A stretch of 64,000 nucleotides of DNA from Grammothele lineata (GCA_002150815.3 NDFF03000137.1:62001-126000), one strand, 5' to 3'. Numbered from the stretch's first letter, positions 13,262 to 25,696 are shown. Made by a program: numbers and translations. Notes: a model not told the origin generated them from the letters alone.

Positions 13262-14986
13262 CTAGGGAGCCAGATGCAGTTTCTTGTATGCTGTCCAGCT
13301 TACTGAACTGGCCATTGAAGGAAGAGACCATATCCGAATTGGCTTGCCTACACCGAAACACGATATCAGCCTATCGTCGGACAGAACGAATCGGACGACA
13401 ACGCACGATTCCAACACAATGTTCGTTGTGAACACCCCACTCGCAGTGGGCCCTTCAGTGATAACGTCCATGGCACGTCCGCGGCGGATGTTTGAAGGCG
13501 AGTTAGAATCCCCGGTTGTGCTACAACGAATGAACGCTATCAATGTCCTCGCTTGGCCCTACAGCCACTTTCACTACTTACGCTCCCACGGAGAGATCAT
13601 CTGACTTCAAATTCAATACCGCATATGACGACATGATCACACTGTGGAAGTAGGTTCATGAATCTCCGCATGTATACGGAAATTGAGTAGTGAGACATAC
13701 CAGAACGTGGTGGCTATTCGAGGTGAACAAAGTTAGCAGATCAAGATGACTGGGTGTGATGGTGCAAGTAGCTCTCACCAGGAATGGATGCAATGACGTT
13801 CATGACAGCTGTAACATGACTTCATTTAGCTCAAACGGGGTGTTCTGTCACAAGTGATACTCGCCATTGAGATTCAGTACTGGGAGGACCTGCGGCATTT
13901 GTTTCAGTTCAAGGTCAAGCACGCGCATGCTCGAACGTTCCACTCACCACAGCGGGAATTGTCAAGAGGAACGCCGCTGCGCAGTACCAGAGTGCCTGTT
14001 CAGACATGGTACTACCAATGACGCTGTCCAGGGCTGCTGTCTTCACAAGTCCACGAAGTGTGAGGACTAAAATGGTGAATTCTAGCACAATCGCTATCGA
14101 GCGAATGACATCAACCGTCGATACAGATATCAAAGTAGGGAGGACTCACTGTAAACATAGAAGATGACCATGGTCAGATTGCTGGATCTCAACACCACAC
14201 AGGCATTGACAGCCGCATCGTGCACAAAAGTGACGCTTTCGAACGTTTCTGTAAGAGAAAACACTAAGCGGCAAATTGGATGGATAGAAGGCGTTTACGC
14301 ACGGAGAAGGCAGAGAGCGAGGTGCACGACACTTGCTATGCCCCAGAACCAGACTACGAGACGGTTCAGGTCCTTCCATATCATGTATCTGGCGGGGCGT
14401 TAAAAACGGGTCATCACAATGCGCTATGTAGATGGAGGACGCACGATCTCATTCCGAGGTTGAGGGTCGAACATACTGCGGCAGCAGAGCCGAAGAAAGT
14501 TATTGTCTTGTAGAAAGCTACAACCAGGTTAGTCAATTGGACCAGAGTTGTTAAGACCGACTGACCGTCACACGCTTCGACAGGTTTGACTGAAGCCGAG
14601 AGCACACTTTGTGGAGAGTTGGCTATGTGCGGGCTAGATGGCAAGGATGCAGGGGACTTACAAACCGACGAGTGTAAAGAGAAGGCCATAACGTCCGAAG
14701 AGGTACGGAACCTAGAATTGGAGGGCTCAATACGAGGGTGGCCATTGAAGAGGGTTGCAACTTACGAGCACGAAGGTAAACCGCCGCCTCCGAGTGATGA
14801 GGGAGTATTCAACATCTAAATTGTTGACGACATGGCTCCTGCGAGTACAGGGCAGAGATTAGAAGACGATCGAGGGGTGGGTTTGGGCCGAGAAGCGTAC
14901 ACGAAGAAACCGAGTAGGAAGATTGTGATAGAGTCGTATACGAAACTGCAGAATGCGAGCACCGTGGGATCTTGCCAGTCGGGCAT
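13262..14986 (-). CDS. Orphan multi-pass membrane protein of mushroom-forming fungi
   Basis: Many short exons on the minus strand can be joined. The N-terminus is MPDWQDPTVLAF then CSFVYDSITIFLLGFF. Next come DVEYSLITRRRRFTFVL and VPYLFGRYGLLFTLVGL with an intron between them, then AFYKTITFFGSAAAVC. Later exons give IVLEFTILVLTLRGLV, ALWYCAAAFLLTIPAVV and VTAVMNVIASIPG. These are alternating hydrophobic helices and basic loops, about six or seven in all, as in the expanded family of uncharacterised seven-helix-like proteins in Agaricomycetes (DUF6533/6534-type neighbours). The soluble tail is polar and runs SSYAVLNLKSDDLSVGA, then after an intron DSNSPSNIRRGRAMDV and GVFTTNI. The exact exons between 14400 and 14150 are uncertain, and the stop at 13262 is the end of the last open frame. 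Receptor-like function is only a guess. Confidence 0.7.
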
Positions 14987-15632
14987 GTCGAACGGGGCGA
15001 ATCGGCTGCTTCACGATCCCAAGTTGTGCGAAGGTGGCATGCGACGCCCCTCAGCCGAGGTCCTCGAGCGTGGCTCGCTGACGAAGATGGAGGCCGACGG
15101 CCACGTCCAGGCGTGGGGGACCTCCGAAGGATGGGGGGAGAAGGCAAACAGTGCGGGGAGAGGGGTGGAGGCAGGAAGCGCATGGCCATCCAAACCGATA
15201 CTTTATTGCTCGGGTGGGTCGCTCTCGAGGACGGGATCGCGGAGGTCGTTGTCGAGTGGGTGCCCCTAGCCGAGCACACTAGACTCGCACTAATGTCGAT
15301 CGTCCCTGTTTACTCCTCTCCCTCGGCGCCCTCCTTCTCTCTCAGATCCCGATCTGTCCCCGATCTGGTCCTCCTCATTGGCTCTCTGCCTCCGCGGCAG
15401 CCTGGCCTCCCGCCCGAGCCCCGGCCCGGCGCTCCCACTCGCAGCGACTGCGCGTCTGGCTCGAGACGACTCGGAGGGGGCTCCTCTGTGGCAGTCTGCC
15501 ACACAAGACATTTATTGCCCCTCTCCTTCCTGTCCGTCTAGACCTCCGCTCTAGAACAAGCACAACTCGATCACCCACTCGTTCAGAACTGTCTACCCCT
15601 CTCCGGGTCCCCGGCCACTACTGCTGTCGACG
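14987..15632. other. Divergent promoter region of the membrane protein and the sugar transporter
   Basis: The two flanking genes are transcribed away from each other. The interval is GC-rich with C/T-rich tracts on the plus strand (15300-15620), typical of a fungal 5' UTR. The open frames here overlap on both strands and show no conserved motif. Confidence 0.5.
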
Positions 15633-17648
15633 ATGAGCAGTCCCGAACCCCAGGCGTTCAGCACGTACGGCTGGGTCGTCTGCATCTGGGTTCTTCTCGT
15701 TTCCTTTCAGGCAAGCTGTACAACATTCATCCTATTGCATCAATGTGCTCACATTGAGGATTCCAGTATGGCTTCCATATATCCTGCCTCAACCAACTCC
15801 AGGCAATTATCACTTGCCGCGACACGGGTACCGCGACGTTGTACTACGGGCTGCCCACATGTGTCCCGATGACCGACGCCACCTTTTCCGTCCTTACATC
15901 CATCTACACCGCTGGTGGCTTCGTTGGTAGCGCAGGAGCCAACGTCGTTATGGATCGCTGGGGTCGCAAGGGGGCTGTTCTCGTCAGCTCCTTCATCATG
16001 GCTATTGGCGCAGGGTTGATGGGCGTGTCGGCTTCATTGTCTCCTCTGATCATTGGCCGGTGAGTATCCCTCCTTTTAATTATGACGTTCGTGGCTTTAA
16101 TAAACTTGCGTTCGAATCGCGTAATTTGCCATACATTTGAACGACTTCTATCACGTCGCTTGTAGACTTCTGACCGGCATCTCTGCTGGTATCGGAATAT
16201 GCGTCGGTCCTATCTACATTGCTGAAATTGCGCCCGCTGCAATTAAGGGAGCCGTAGGCACGCCCTTCGTCTTCTGTCTTCCACTTTTTGTTAAACCCCG
16301 TTACAGGCGTGCTGACCCAGTTCGCAATCGTCATCGGCATCATGGTCACTCAATCTATGGGCCTTCGTCTTGCGACGCCTCACACTTGGCGGCTGGTGCT
16401 TCTTTTCTCGGCCTGCCTCGCACTCGCGGAACTTTTGACAGGCTCAATCGTCGTTGAGTCGCCTGTGTGGCTGGCGCGCCACGGCTTGCTGCGGGCGAAG
16501 GACTCTAGCGTGCGCAAGCTGTGGAAGAGCGTTCGCGTTTCGCATCTTGAAGACGGTATAGCCTCTTCTACTGGTCAACCTACGTTTTGCTGGCTGAGAC
16601 ATTTTACGACCTCTAGACCTCATTGCTGACGAGAATGTGGAGGATCCACTTCTGTCTGAGGGCGACGAACGCGATGAACATGGTTCTCTGAACGCAGAAC
16701 GTAGAGAACCGGTGCATCAAGGCGCGGTGCCTATAGCTCAGGCGCTCCTTCGCGCAGAATTTAGACGTCCGCTAGCGATCGTCTGTTTCTCTATGCTCTG
16801 CCAGCAGCTCTCCGGTATGTGCTCCAGTGACCTCATTTGAGTACGATCCGCTCACTGTACTACAGGCGTGAATGCAGGTCATTGATCCGCACTAAATCGT
16901 TAGCATGCATATCCTAACATTTACGTTTGCAGTGCTATACTATAGCAACGACATTCTCTCGAAGTCACTTCCTGAAATGGGGCCCTACATCTCATTAGGA
17001 ATCACGATTGTGAACACCATCATGACGTTCACGCCCATATTCCTCATCGACGTACGTCTTCATCTTGTTGTATTCACAGCTGCTTGCTGATGATGGCGTA
17101 GCGTTTCGGCCGAAGAAACCTACTGTCGTTGTCGGCCGCCGGCGGCATCCTCTCCCTTGTCGCTGTCGGGTACGGTTTGGATAGCGGCGCAGTTGCGCTC
17201 GCCAGCGTGGCTGTGATGACGTTCATCTCGTACGTCCCTGCGCCCTGTTTCTCCCATCGTCTCGCTGCTGATAACATCAATTCCAGGTCGTTTGCTATTG
17301 GCATTGGTCCTGTCCCCTTTGTGATGATCCCAGAGGTGTCTCCGCCCCAGGTGGGTCACGTTCATATGACTAGTACCTCACCAGTAACCCTGATGTCTGC
17401 GAACAGGCTGTCTCTGCTCTTTCGTCCATCGGCTTGTCATTGAACTGTACGTTGCATCTTCCAGTGCTTCGTACTCACCTGACGTTGGCTACGTAGGGGT
17501 CGCCAACTTCCTCGTTGGGCTCGTCTTCTTGCCACTGCGCAACTACCTCGCGGACGGAGACGTGATGAAAGAAGGGCGCGTGTTCTACGTGTTCGCGGGT
17601 CTGCTCCTGTTCTTCAGCTACTCGTTGCTCCATACGTACCGAGGGTAA
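15633..17648 (+). CDS. MFS sugar transporter (Vps73/GLUT-like)
   Basis: The gene has about ten exons. It encodes a 12-helix major facilitator of the sugar porter family, expected in the plasma or vacuolar membrane. Conserved signatures appear in order: FSVLTSIYTAGGFVG; the loop DRWGRKG; GRLLTGISAGIGICVGP with YIAEIAP; ESPVWL (the degenerate form of PESPRWL); QQLSGVNAVLYYSNDIL, spliced over an intron at about 16815-16928; the second loop DRFGRRN; and GPVPFVMIPEVSPPQ. The central cytoplasmic loop is short and acidic (ESVEDPLLSEGDERDE-like). The start is the ATG in CGACG-ATG-AGC. The stop at 17646-17648 follows LLHTYRG; a GTAAGC there could instead be a splice donor to a further exon. The substrate cannot be told from sequence. 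The lack of a classical PESPR and the Vps73-like look argue against a high-affinity hexose uptake carrier. Confidence 0.88.
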
Positions 17649-18037
17649 GCGCGTTGAGCAGTCCCCGTCTTTCGGACTTTGTACTATTTTGGGGTCGTTT
17701 GTTGTATCTATTGGGACGAAAATACGGTCGAATGAGGCGCACACAAAGCTACTGCGTGAGCCCACCACATAGCGGAAGTCATGCGAGCATGTTGGACTCG
17801 GAGTCGACGGTCATCGCGCGGTGGCGTCCGGATGAGAGCGATTACGTGAGGGCGCTTTACGCCCTGCGGAACGTTGAGACGCTGAGAGCACTGAAGCCGT
17901 CGCTGGGCGTCGCCCGGCACTGCCGACGGACACAGCTCCCCCCATCTCTCCGCCCTCCTTTTCTCCTTCCCCGGCTGGCCTCTGTTCTATCCTTTCGCTG
18001 AACCGGTTTCGCCGCACTCCGCGTTGTCTCGGTCTTG
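17649..18037. other. Intergenic region between the transporter and CDC50
   Basis: It holds the transporter 3' flank and the CDC50 promoter, with a pyrimidine-rich tract at 17930-17990 that is typical of a fungal promoter or leader. No gene is seen. Confidence 0.5.
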
Positions 18038-19575
18038 ATGGGCATTTTTAACCGCAAGAAGAATAGCGACGAGGGCGAGGGGAAGAAGGAGAAGGGTAGC
18101 TGGCGGAGACCCGCGAGTGCGTCTCTTTCTCGCATGACGCATGGCGGGCAGCAGAGAGGTCTGACGTTGCGTTCATTCTCGACCCGGAACAGATACCGCC
18201 TTCAAACAGCAGCGGCTGAAGGCATGGCAGCCTATCCTGACCCCTCGCACGGTGCTCCCGACGCTGTTCATCATCGGCATCCTCTTCGCGCCCATCGGCG
18301 CCCTCCTTGTCTGGGGCAGTAGCCTCGTGCGTTTCTCTGTTCTGCGTTGTGTATACTGATTCCTTTGGTTGACATGTCTGCACCGTGCTCCAGATCACAG
18401 AAATTGACATCGACTACACAGACTGTGATCAACTCACACCCCACAATGTCTCAGACATTGACTTCAGCTCGCTCAATGCCACCACCCTACCGTCGTCCAA
18501 GTACACCTACAAGCTCCGCGCAGCCGATTCCAGCGCCCGGCACACCGCGCCCTCCTACGCCTTCATTGACCGTACCGGCACTCAGGGTGTTGATGTTAGC
18601 CAGGCTCAACAATGCGTGCTGCAATTCGACGTGCCTGCGGACATCGACAAGCCGGTGCTGCTCTACTACAAGCTCACGAACTTCTACCAGAACCACCGGC
18701 GGTACGTGAAGAGTCTCAACCAGGACCAGCTCACGGGCAAATTCGTGAGTGCGTCTGACCTTGGAAGCGGCGACTGCAAGCCTCTTGGAAACATCGACGG
18801 CAAGGCTGTCTACCCCTGTGGACTGATTGCCAATTCGCTGTTCAATGGTAAGTCGCCCCTCTTGCCATGTTAGCCATACCTCAACGTTGGTGTATTCGTC
18901 GCCGCCTTTGTGCGTTCATCTATTCAGATACCTTCTCAAACCTCACGGTAGCCACGGACAACAATGCGGCGAGTTATATCTGGTCGGAAAAGGGCATCGC
19001 GTGGCCGGGCGAGGCCAAGAAGTACGCTACCGCGCCTGGCTACGACGTCTCGCAAATCACGCCCCCGCCGAACTGGCACCTGCGCTTCCCGGACGGCTAC
19101 AACAGCTCGAACATCCCGAACCTGAAAGAAGACGAGCACTTCCAGAACTGGATGCGCACTGCGGGTCTACCGACGTTCACCAAACTCTGGGGGCGTAACG
19201 ATAGTTTGGCGTTGGCCCAGAATCGGTACCAGATCGTCATCAACATGAGTACGTGCATTTCACATGCCCTGAATGTCTTTCTCAGTTCTCATTGGCGAGC
19301 GCTGCAGACTTCCCCGTCCGGCCATACAAGGGCACCAAGTCGATTGTCATCTCGAATGTGTCGTGGATCGGCGGGAAGAACCCATTCCTGGGGTGGGCGT
19401 ACGTTGCCGCCGCTGGCCTGCTCGTCCTCCTCGGCATCCTCGGCACTATCCGCCATCTCGTGAAGCCAAGGTACGCCCCTCGTCCGAATATGTCCGCTCG
19501 TGTGTATGCGACGCTGACGTCACGGCGCTTCACAGGAAACTTGGCGACATGTCCCTGCTCTCGTTCAACCGGTGA
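18038..19575 (+). CDS. CDC50: Cdc50/Lem3 family P4-ATPase (lipid flippase) beta subunit
   Basis: This family forms heterodimers with P4-ATPases and is needed for their exit from the ER and for phospholipid flipping. The N-terminus is [14 protein letters not shown], a basic cytosolic tail. After an intron the protein has [15 protein letters not shown], a family hallmark, then the first membrane helix [18 protein letters not shown]. The large lumenal domain includes [44 protein letters not shown] across an intron at about 18848-18928, [10 protein letters not shown] and FTKLWGR. Several N-x-S/T sites are present. After another intron come [17 protein letters not shown] and the second helix [20 protein letters not shown], then a short tail ending [11 protein letters not shown]. 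Length and order match the family, with no missing parts. The ATG at 18038 is used; a TTG just before it is not. Confidence 0.95.
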
Positions 19576-20372
19576 CGAATATCTTATGACCTCTTTTCCC
19601 CCCCGCGCCGCATTTTCGCGCGCCCGCCCGACCCGCTTGCTTGCCTTCGTATTTATTCCGGACTACGTGTATCCGCCCGACCGTCCTGTCGGGCTTGGCC
19701 TACATAATGGAGTGTCTCATGCTGTATTAGAACCCCACATTGACGTCTTGACTGTATCTGTTCTGGGGTGTGCTTAAAGCGCCAAATAGTCTGCAACTCC
19801 CTATGTCAACGACATGTTTCCGGCATCCCCGGTATTCAGGGAGTATGTTGAACGCCGGCTCGGACTGTCATTCATACTGCTGAAGTCTGTATTTGGAACA
19901 CTTACACGCATTGGCCCCTTTCACAGACCAATTATACTTCATTGACAACCATCGCCTTCGGCCCCTTCGGTCCACCTTCGGGGTGAGCGGAAGAGTAGGC
20001 GAGTTGGACTGCGTAAGGGAGTTAGCCTGTAATCTTCTTGCTGAAGCTAACGACTTAGCGTAATACATGACTTTTATTGACAATATTACGCCTTTCGTCA
20101 ACTTCACAGGAACCCCAAAGGCATTACATACTCAAACCTCAGTCTCACCAGCCTTCAGCGGCCTAGCGTGTATGCTATCGGGCGAATAATGGCGGCTGAC
20201 AGCCACAGAACAGAACCGAGATCAGCACCGAAGTACTGACCAGCCACACTGGCAGAAACCGTCCAAAAGTCAGCCTCCTCCTACGATGTTATAAACCCCC
20301 GCCCTCCCTGCATGATGTTCCCCGTCCTCTCCGCCGACCACCTCTGTCGCCTCTGCAAGATCCCGCAGTAGC
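19576..20372. other. Intergenic region with no recognised gene; short CTTCGG repeats
   Basis: The only structure I see is a cluster of CCTTCGG-type repeats near 19955-19985 and two ATTGACAA segments near 19942 and 20077 in similar context. They could be part of a degraded repeat. The short open frames are not conserved. Confidence 0.4.
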
Positions 20373-21914
20373 ATGAGAAGCCTCCGCCAACTCGCCAGTC
20401 GCTCCGCTGGCATGTCTCCCGGCGCCACCGTAGACCTCGCCGGATCCCTTCCAGACGGTCTCGGCCGGCACCCCCTCCAAGAGAAGCGCAACGCAGTCAA
20501 CTGTGCCAACCTCAAGGGATGGGAGCTCGAGGCCCAACACAAGAAGCCCCGCCCCGCCTCGGAGGCCACGCTAGTCGAGGACTTCATCGCAGACATCAAG
20601 GAGCGCGAGGCGGGCGCGGTACGCGAAGACGCCCTCCGTCAAGAAGTCGAGACCCTCCGTCGGGACTCGCAGCAGCGCGAGCAGGACGCCGCACGACAAG
20701 CGGCGGCCGCGCGCGAAGACGCTCGGCGCCGTGAGGAGAGCCTCCACGCACAGTACAAGCGCGAGCTCGCGCGGATGTGGGAGGAGGCTGACCGGCGCGA
20801 CGCCGCCCATCTCCAGCGCATCGCCGGGCTCGAGGTCGAATCCCAGATGCTCTGGGAGACGATCGAGAAGGCGTGGGACGAGGCTGACGCCGCCGAAGAC
20901 GAGGCGGAACAGCGCGTCTCGCGCGCTGAGGCGGGCAAAGAGACCCTGCGGGCTCGCGACACGGACCACAAGGCAGCTCTGGCGCGTGCTGAGGAAGAGA
21001 ACGCGGCGTTGCGGGCTGACAAGGCGCACCTGTTCGAGACCTATGCGCGCCTCGAGGTAGAGAATAGCAAGGCGCAAGCCCGCTTCGACCACCGTGAAGC
21101 AGCGATCGCGCGTATACAAGTAGAGGTCAACGAAGAGCGCGAAGCCAAGTTGGCTACGCAGGTACGTGTCCACATATTTACGATGAGTACGGTACACTGT
21201 GTTCGTGGTTTCAGCCCTGACATTTATGCCTACGTAGGCTAGGGCAGCTGCTGCGCGCGTTGCGTACGAGCAGTCGAGGAAGAGACTCATGGACGCCCTG
21301 TTGCACAACAAACGGGGAGCAAAGCGGCAAGTGCATGCTGTCAAGGCCAACGCCAAGCGGGCCCGCCTGTGGGGAAAGAATCAGCTAGAAGCGTTCCGCG
21401 CAAGTAATCAGGTGCTTGAAGACCGCATCGACTGGCTCCGCCGGGAGAACGTCTCACTCAACAGGGAGAGGAGCAAGCTTGCCAAGGCCGGCGACCACTT
21501 GCGCAAGGAGAAGCAGTGCCTGCTCGACTGCAACGAGGCGATCCACCAGATCAGCGCGGACCTGGTCAAGGCGAACCAATGTCTCCAGGCGGAGAACGAT
21601 CAGCTCGAGGCGAAGAATGATCAGCTTGAAATGAAGAATAGCCAGCTCCAGGAGAATAATGTGCAGCTCCAGGAGAAACTCATTGACATGGTCGCCGACC
21701 TCCAGAGGTCAAACTTGTCCAAGCTCTTTGAAAATGCGTAAGTTCTCGGCACGAGTTTTTACAGCGGCACGCAGCAGAGTGTGGCTAACTCTTGGCACTA
21801 AGGGCGACATCTAAACTCAGTTCTTCAGAACGGCAAGACAAGGGTCTTGAGAGTGGGCGACTCACGTGGGAGAAGGAGAGGCGGTATCTTCCAAAGCCAA
21901 AGGAAGCGGCCTAA
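20373..21914 (+). CDS. Long coiled-coil protein of unknown function
   Basis: Three exons are visible. Exon 1 starts at 20373 and is followed by an intron at about 21162-21237 (GTACGT … TACGTAG). Exon 2 continues ARAAAARVAYEQSRKRL and ends at 21737. After the intron at 21738-21802 the last exon reads ATSKLSSSERQDKG and ends YLPKPKEAA with a stop at 21912-21914. Apart from a short N-terminus the protein is almost all charged alpha-helix. From residue ~60 it is rich in E/R/A/Q (REDALRQEVETLRRDS, LARAEEENAALRADKAHL). Near the end it has regular seven-residue units (ENDQLEA, KNDQLEM, KNSQLQE, NNVQLQE), a long parallel coiled coil. There is no transmembrane segment or enzyme motif. The family is unknown to me. 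Coiled-coil composition makes remote similarity to myosin or golgin tails expected and uninformative. Confidence 0.75.
21592..21680 (+). repeat. Heptad tandem repeat inside the coiled-coil gene
   Basis: About four imperfect 21-nt units encode successive seven-residue blocks of the type xNxQLxx (ENDQLEA, KNDQLEM, KNSQLQE, NNVQLQE). The unit fits one coiled-coil heptad with Leu at a core position, so unequal slippage of a heptad is a simple origin. Confidence 0.6.
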
Positions 21915-23586
21915 CGGATTTTGGCCTTCGAACGCGAGCTGTCAAAGTTAGCTTTTCTGTTTAGTATGAGTTGACTGGCGTAGCTTCAACGCAGCCGTGA
22001 GACGACTATACGTGGTGTGATACCTTTGCAGTGTGGGTTTTAGACGGCCGTCTGAGCTCACTTTGCGCGGTGCGCCCCTTGAGCTTCGGTTTCAAGCCTG
22101 GGTGCGGTGCAGAAGGCTGATTGCGGACTGCGTGCAAGCACGGAACCAAGACTTGGACGACTACCATCTTGCGCAGAGCGGCCTCAAGCCTCAAGGCTTA
22201 CCCTGATGCGCTCGTGCCAATGACCGCATGGCGGAGGACCGTAACTAAACTCGTTCTAGGCTAGCCTAGAAATGTCGAGTGAAAGACTCGCTGACGACAG
22301 CAGCGGCCATCCTGTGAAGGTCATCCAGAAGAGCGATGGCCCATTCGTGTTGGGCGCTATGGAATGTTGATATTGATATTGGAAGGAAGTTATGGCTCAC
22401 CGACGCCGCGTGCGATCAAGCGGTGTCTGCTCGCCGTTCTGAGTGCGACGAAGCAATGAGTACAAGTGTTCGCGGACATGGTAGACGGCGGGCCAGACGT
22501 CAATGGGAGCTTTCTGCCCGCATTCTGGGAATATTCCTGCTGGGCGAATGGGAAGTGCTCGGCGTTCGTGGTGAGCGAGGCGTGTCATACGTACAGTCAT
22601 CCAGTCAATGGGGCTATCTGACTGACCGCATCGTACTAGTTTCAGCGTGAACGTACGTTGCCCCTGCGGGAGCATCGCTGGTATGGCACTGGCTCAGCGT
22701 CCAAGTAGGCAGATTGGCCGGTGCAAAGCGAACTAGACAACCGAGTTCAGCACAACTGTGATCTTCGGCCGACCTCGAACATGCGCTGTGACTGAGAAGG
22801 TAGTGCGGGGATGACACTGGTGGTGGTCGGGCCGTGTGTGCGCTAGAGTACGTGAGAGGCTCGGTGTCCGTGCGGTGTAACAAGCCGGGGAGAGGCGTTC
22901 TAAGCCGTTCTATTATGTCGGTGTGGCATAAATAGATGCCTTATTCCCATCGACGGGGATCGTCGAGAAGTACTAGTAGTGTGCATCGAGTCAAGCTTCC
23001 GCCAGATCCGTGATAAGTGGAAAGAGATTCAAGCATGATGACCGGGACTGGATGGATGAGAAATTATGCCGACGCAGCGTTTCGGAGCCGACGGACGTCG
23101 GGCGAGCGCGCTGCGGACCGCGGTGGTTCAAACGTTGAGGCCACGGGCTGCAGGAGGCGAGGCAGGCAGTGGTGGCGGCCTGAGGCGAGAACGTGGTGAG
23201 CGAGCCGCGGCGGGCGCTTACTGTATTTAGGCGTGTGGCTGAGGCGTCTGTTGAACTCGTGTCGACTTGCAGCAGTCATCGTACGCGCTCGGCTCTGCTC
23301 CTGACCAACGCCTCGCTCTGCGGTCGGAGTGTGCTGCTCTGGGCGTGCGTGCGAGGCGTGCGTTTCCGACGGCTGCTGACGGTTGGAGACGGCTGACGCG
23401 GACGGCTGTCCATTCAATGTTTCAATCTGTTCTTTTTACAGCCCTACTCAAGTTGCCGCTCTTCCGGGCTATGCTTCCTCCCCGCAGCCCCGCAGCTTAT
23501 AACCTCTCGTCTGGACGCCATGGAGCTCTGTTTGCCCACTCCACTCCCCTTGGGATACCCACTTCTTCCCTCCTCTCACCGCACAT
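21915..23586. other. 1.7-kb intergenic region upstream of the F-box array
   Basis: No conserved reading frame was found. The short open frames overlap on both strands. The distal end holds the promoter of the first F-box gene. Confidence 0.5.
23498..23503 (+). promoter_or_regulatory. TATA-like element of F-box gene 1
   Basis: TTATAA lies 84 bp upstream of the first ATG (23587) in a C-rich context, at about the same distance as the TATA sites of the two sister genes. Confidence 0.35.
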
Positions 23587-25696
23587 ATGACCCTCAGACC
23601 ACAGTCCAGCTCTGGAGACACCGCTCACAGACGCATGTCTGTGTTCCCTGGTCTTTGGAGACACTTACGCACGCCGTCCAGCACCAGTCTAAACAGCGAT
23701 TCGTCCAGGCTCGGGATCGAGTCCGTCGACCAGTTTATCTCCGGCCTCAAGTCTCCAAGCTCAGAGCATGTAGCCATACCTGTTGAGCCCAAGACCCCTG
23801 CCCTCCCTTACTCGCCTGTGACTTCCGATCCCGACTCGACCTCTTCCATCTCCGATGGCGAACCAGTCTCTTCTGAGCTCGGTCCCGCAATCTCGGTTGA
23901 ACCCGAAGCCCTCCACCTTTCCCCTCTCGCAGAGTGCAACGTCGCATCTACCGTACAACCGGACAATTCAATTGTTCGTCTCCTGCCTCCAGATGTTCTC
24001 CTTCTCATCCTCTCCCTGCTTGAAGCCGAAGATCTGATCGTCTGCAAGACGGTACGCATATCTTTACCTTGCAGCGAGTGCCGTTCTCAACGTTCCCTTA
24101 GGTCTGTATGGACATGTTCCGGTCCATCCGGAGTGACCTAAACCTACAATACCGAGTCGAGCTGGCCGCCAGTGGCATGATTGACGAGCCCTCGGACCGC
24201 CGTTCGATGTCCGAGCGTCTGCAAATGCTCCAAGCGCACGTTTCGCGTTCACTGCGCGCTGCGGAAGCCATAGCTGCCGAGGCACGGCAAATTGGACCGA
24301 GTACCCAGCTCCTCGTTTTAGGCGACACCGTCGTTTATTGCACGCGCCGAAAGGGGCGCACCGAGATTGAAATCCTCACTCCGCCCCATGTCGAAAGCAA
24401 GGAGGCCCTCGACAGAATTAAGCTCACGCTTTCTTACACGGCCTATGTCGAGGCTGTCGATCTGTCTCAGGACTTGCTCGTAATCTCTAAGATTTCTACC
24501 AGCGTCTTAGGGTAAGCTTCTTGTATACATCTGGCTCGTGATATAGTCTGATGGTCTGTACAGCCGGTCATCTGAACGCGGTTTCAAACCGCGGCTGCTG
24601 TCTGCGAGGACGGGGAACCGCCACCCTCAGGCCTTCAAGCCGTCCGTAAATTATCCCACCAATGATACGTGGCGTTTCCAGGATGTCCAGATCTGTGGAG
24701 GTTTCGTCGCATGGGCGGCCTTGGTACCCGATAATGGCGTCGCCGTGGAGGTGCGCAATTGGAAATCTGGCGAACTCGTTTGGGTGAGGTGTTCTCGTTC
24801 ATCCGCTTCTCTCGCACCTATTGACGACCTGAGAAAGCGACGTCGTTTCTCCAACTCGTACTCTATCAAGGTCTCGTACATGCTCTTCGACGAAGCGCAC
24901 CTGCTTGTCACTACTTCGACGTCCGCAGACGTACTCGCTGCCTACCGTTTTGCTCCATCAAGCGAAGGCCAGACTTCGCGTCAAGACTCGACTGGCCCGG
25001 TCCTTGCCCTGGACGCTCCGTCGGGCACGTCCTTTGGGGCCATATACGGGAACACCAGGAGACCAATACTCCCAAACGCCCCTTTCAAACCTGACATCCC
25101 CTCTGATATCCTTGCCATCCGTTTCTCCGCCTCTTCACACAACAGCTCTGACTCCGACGTCGGCACGATCCTCGTCCCTCACAAAGCCATCTCCGCCTCT
25201 CTTCAACTCGCATCCAACACCCCGACACCAACCCTTCGTCTCGACTGGCGCGTCTGGGGCGAGCCCTCCGCGCTCCTGCTCAACACGACCGGTATCGTTT
25301 TCGACCCCGCTGCTCCACCGCGCCCGCATGGCACGCGCTTCCCGACGCTCGTCACCGAGCGCGGCATCGAGCTCTGCGGGCGCGTTGTCGTGTTTGACCT
25401 CTCGCCTGCGCTCGCGGGTGCCGCGCGACGGCGGGTCCGGCGCGAGGGTCTCGACCGCCCCGCCGTGTTCGAGGACGAGCTCTGCACGAGCTTCCTGTGC
25501 CCTCCTCCGCTCTGCGCGTACGCGCCATGCATGGCGGTGCGCGGCCCGCGCCTGTTCTTCCGCAACCAGCACAGGCTCGTCGACTGCGGTGGCCCGATGT
25601 TGCTGGTGAGTGGGGTTCACGCACCCTTGGCTGTACGCCGTTCCCGCGGGTAGTGGTGCTGATCCGTTTTTGCGCTCTCCACTACAGACTCCGTAA
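23587..25696 (+). CDS. F-box-type protein 1 of a tandem array
   Basis: An F-box-like segment (SIVRLLPPDVLLLILSLL, EAEDLIVC, about residues 125-158) follows a Ser/Pro-rich N-terminus. F-box proteins usually link substrates to an SCF ubiquitin ligase through Skp1. The large remainder looks like a beta-rich, propeller-like domain with LQYRVELAASGM, VVYCTRRKG, VEAVDLSQDLLVIS, VEVRNWKSGELVW and FDEAHLLVTTS, then PHGTRFPTLVTE and RVVVFDLSP. Introns lie at about 24052 (after VCKT), 24512, 24784 (after GELVW) and at the end. The last intron, 25604-25687, joins LL to TP and a stop at 25694-25696. All four fall at the same places in the two sister genes. The start could also be the in-frame ATG at 23635 (MSVFPGLW), which fits the sisters' short N-termini better. 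Confidence 0.8.

Noticed and set aside
20571..21356. 261-residue open frame antisense to the coiled-coil gene
   Set aside because: The sense strand gives a spliced protein with regular heptads and a consistent end; the antisense frame is a mirror of its codon bias.
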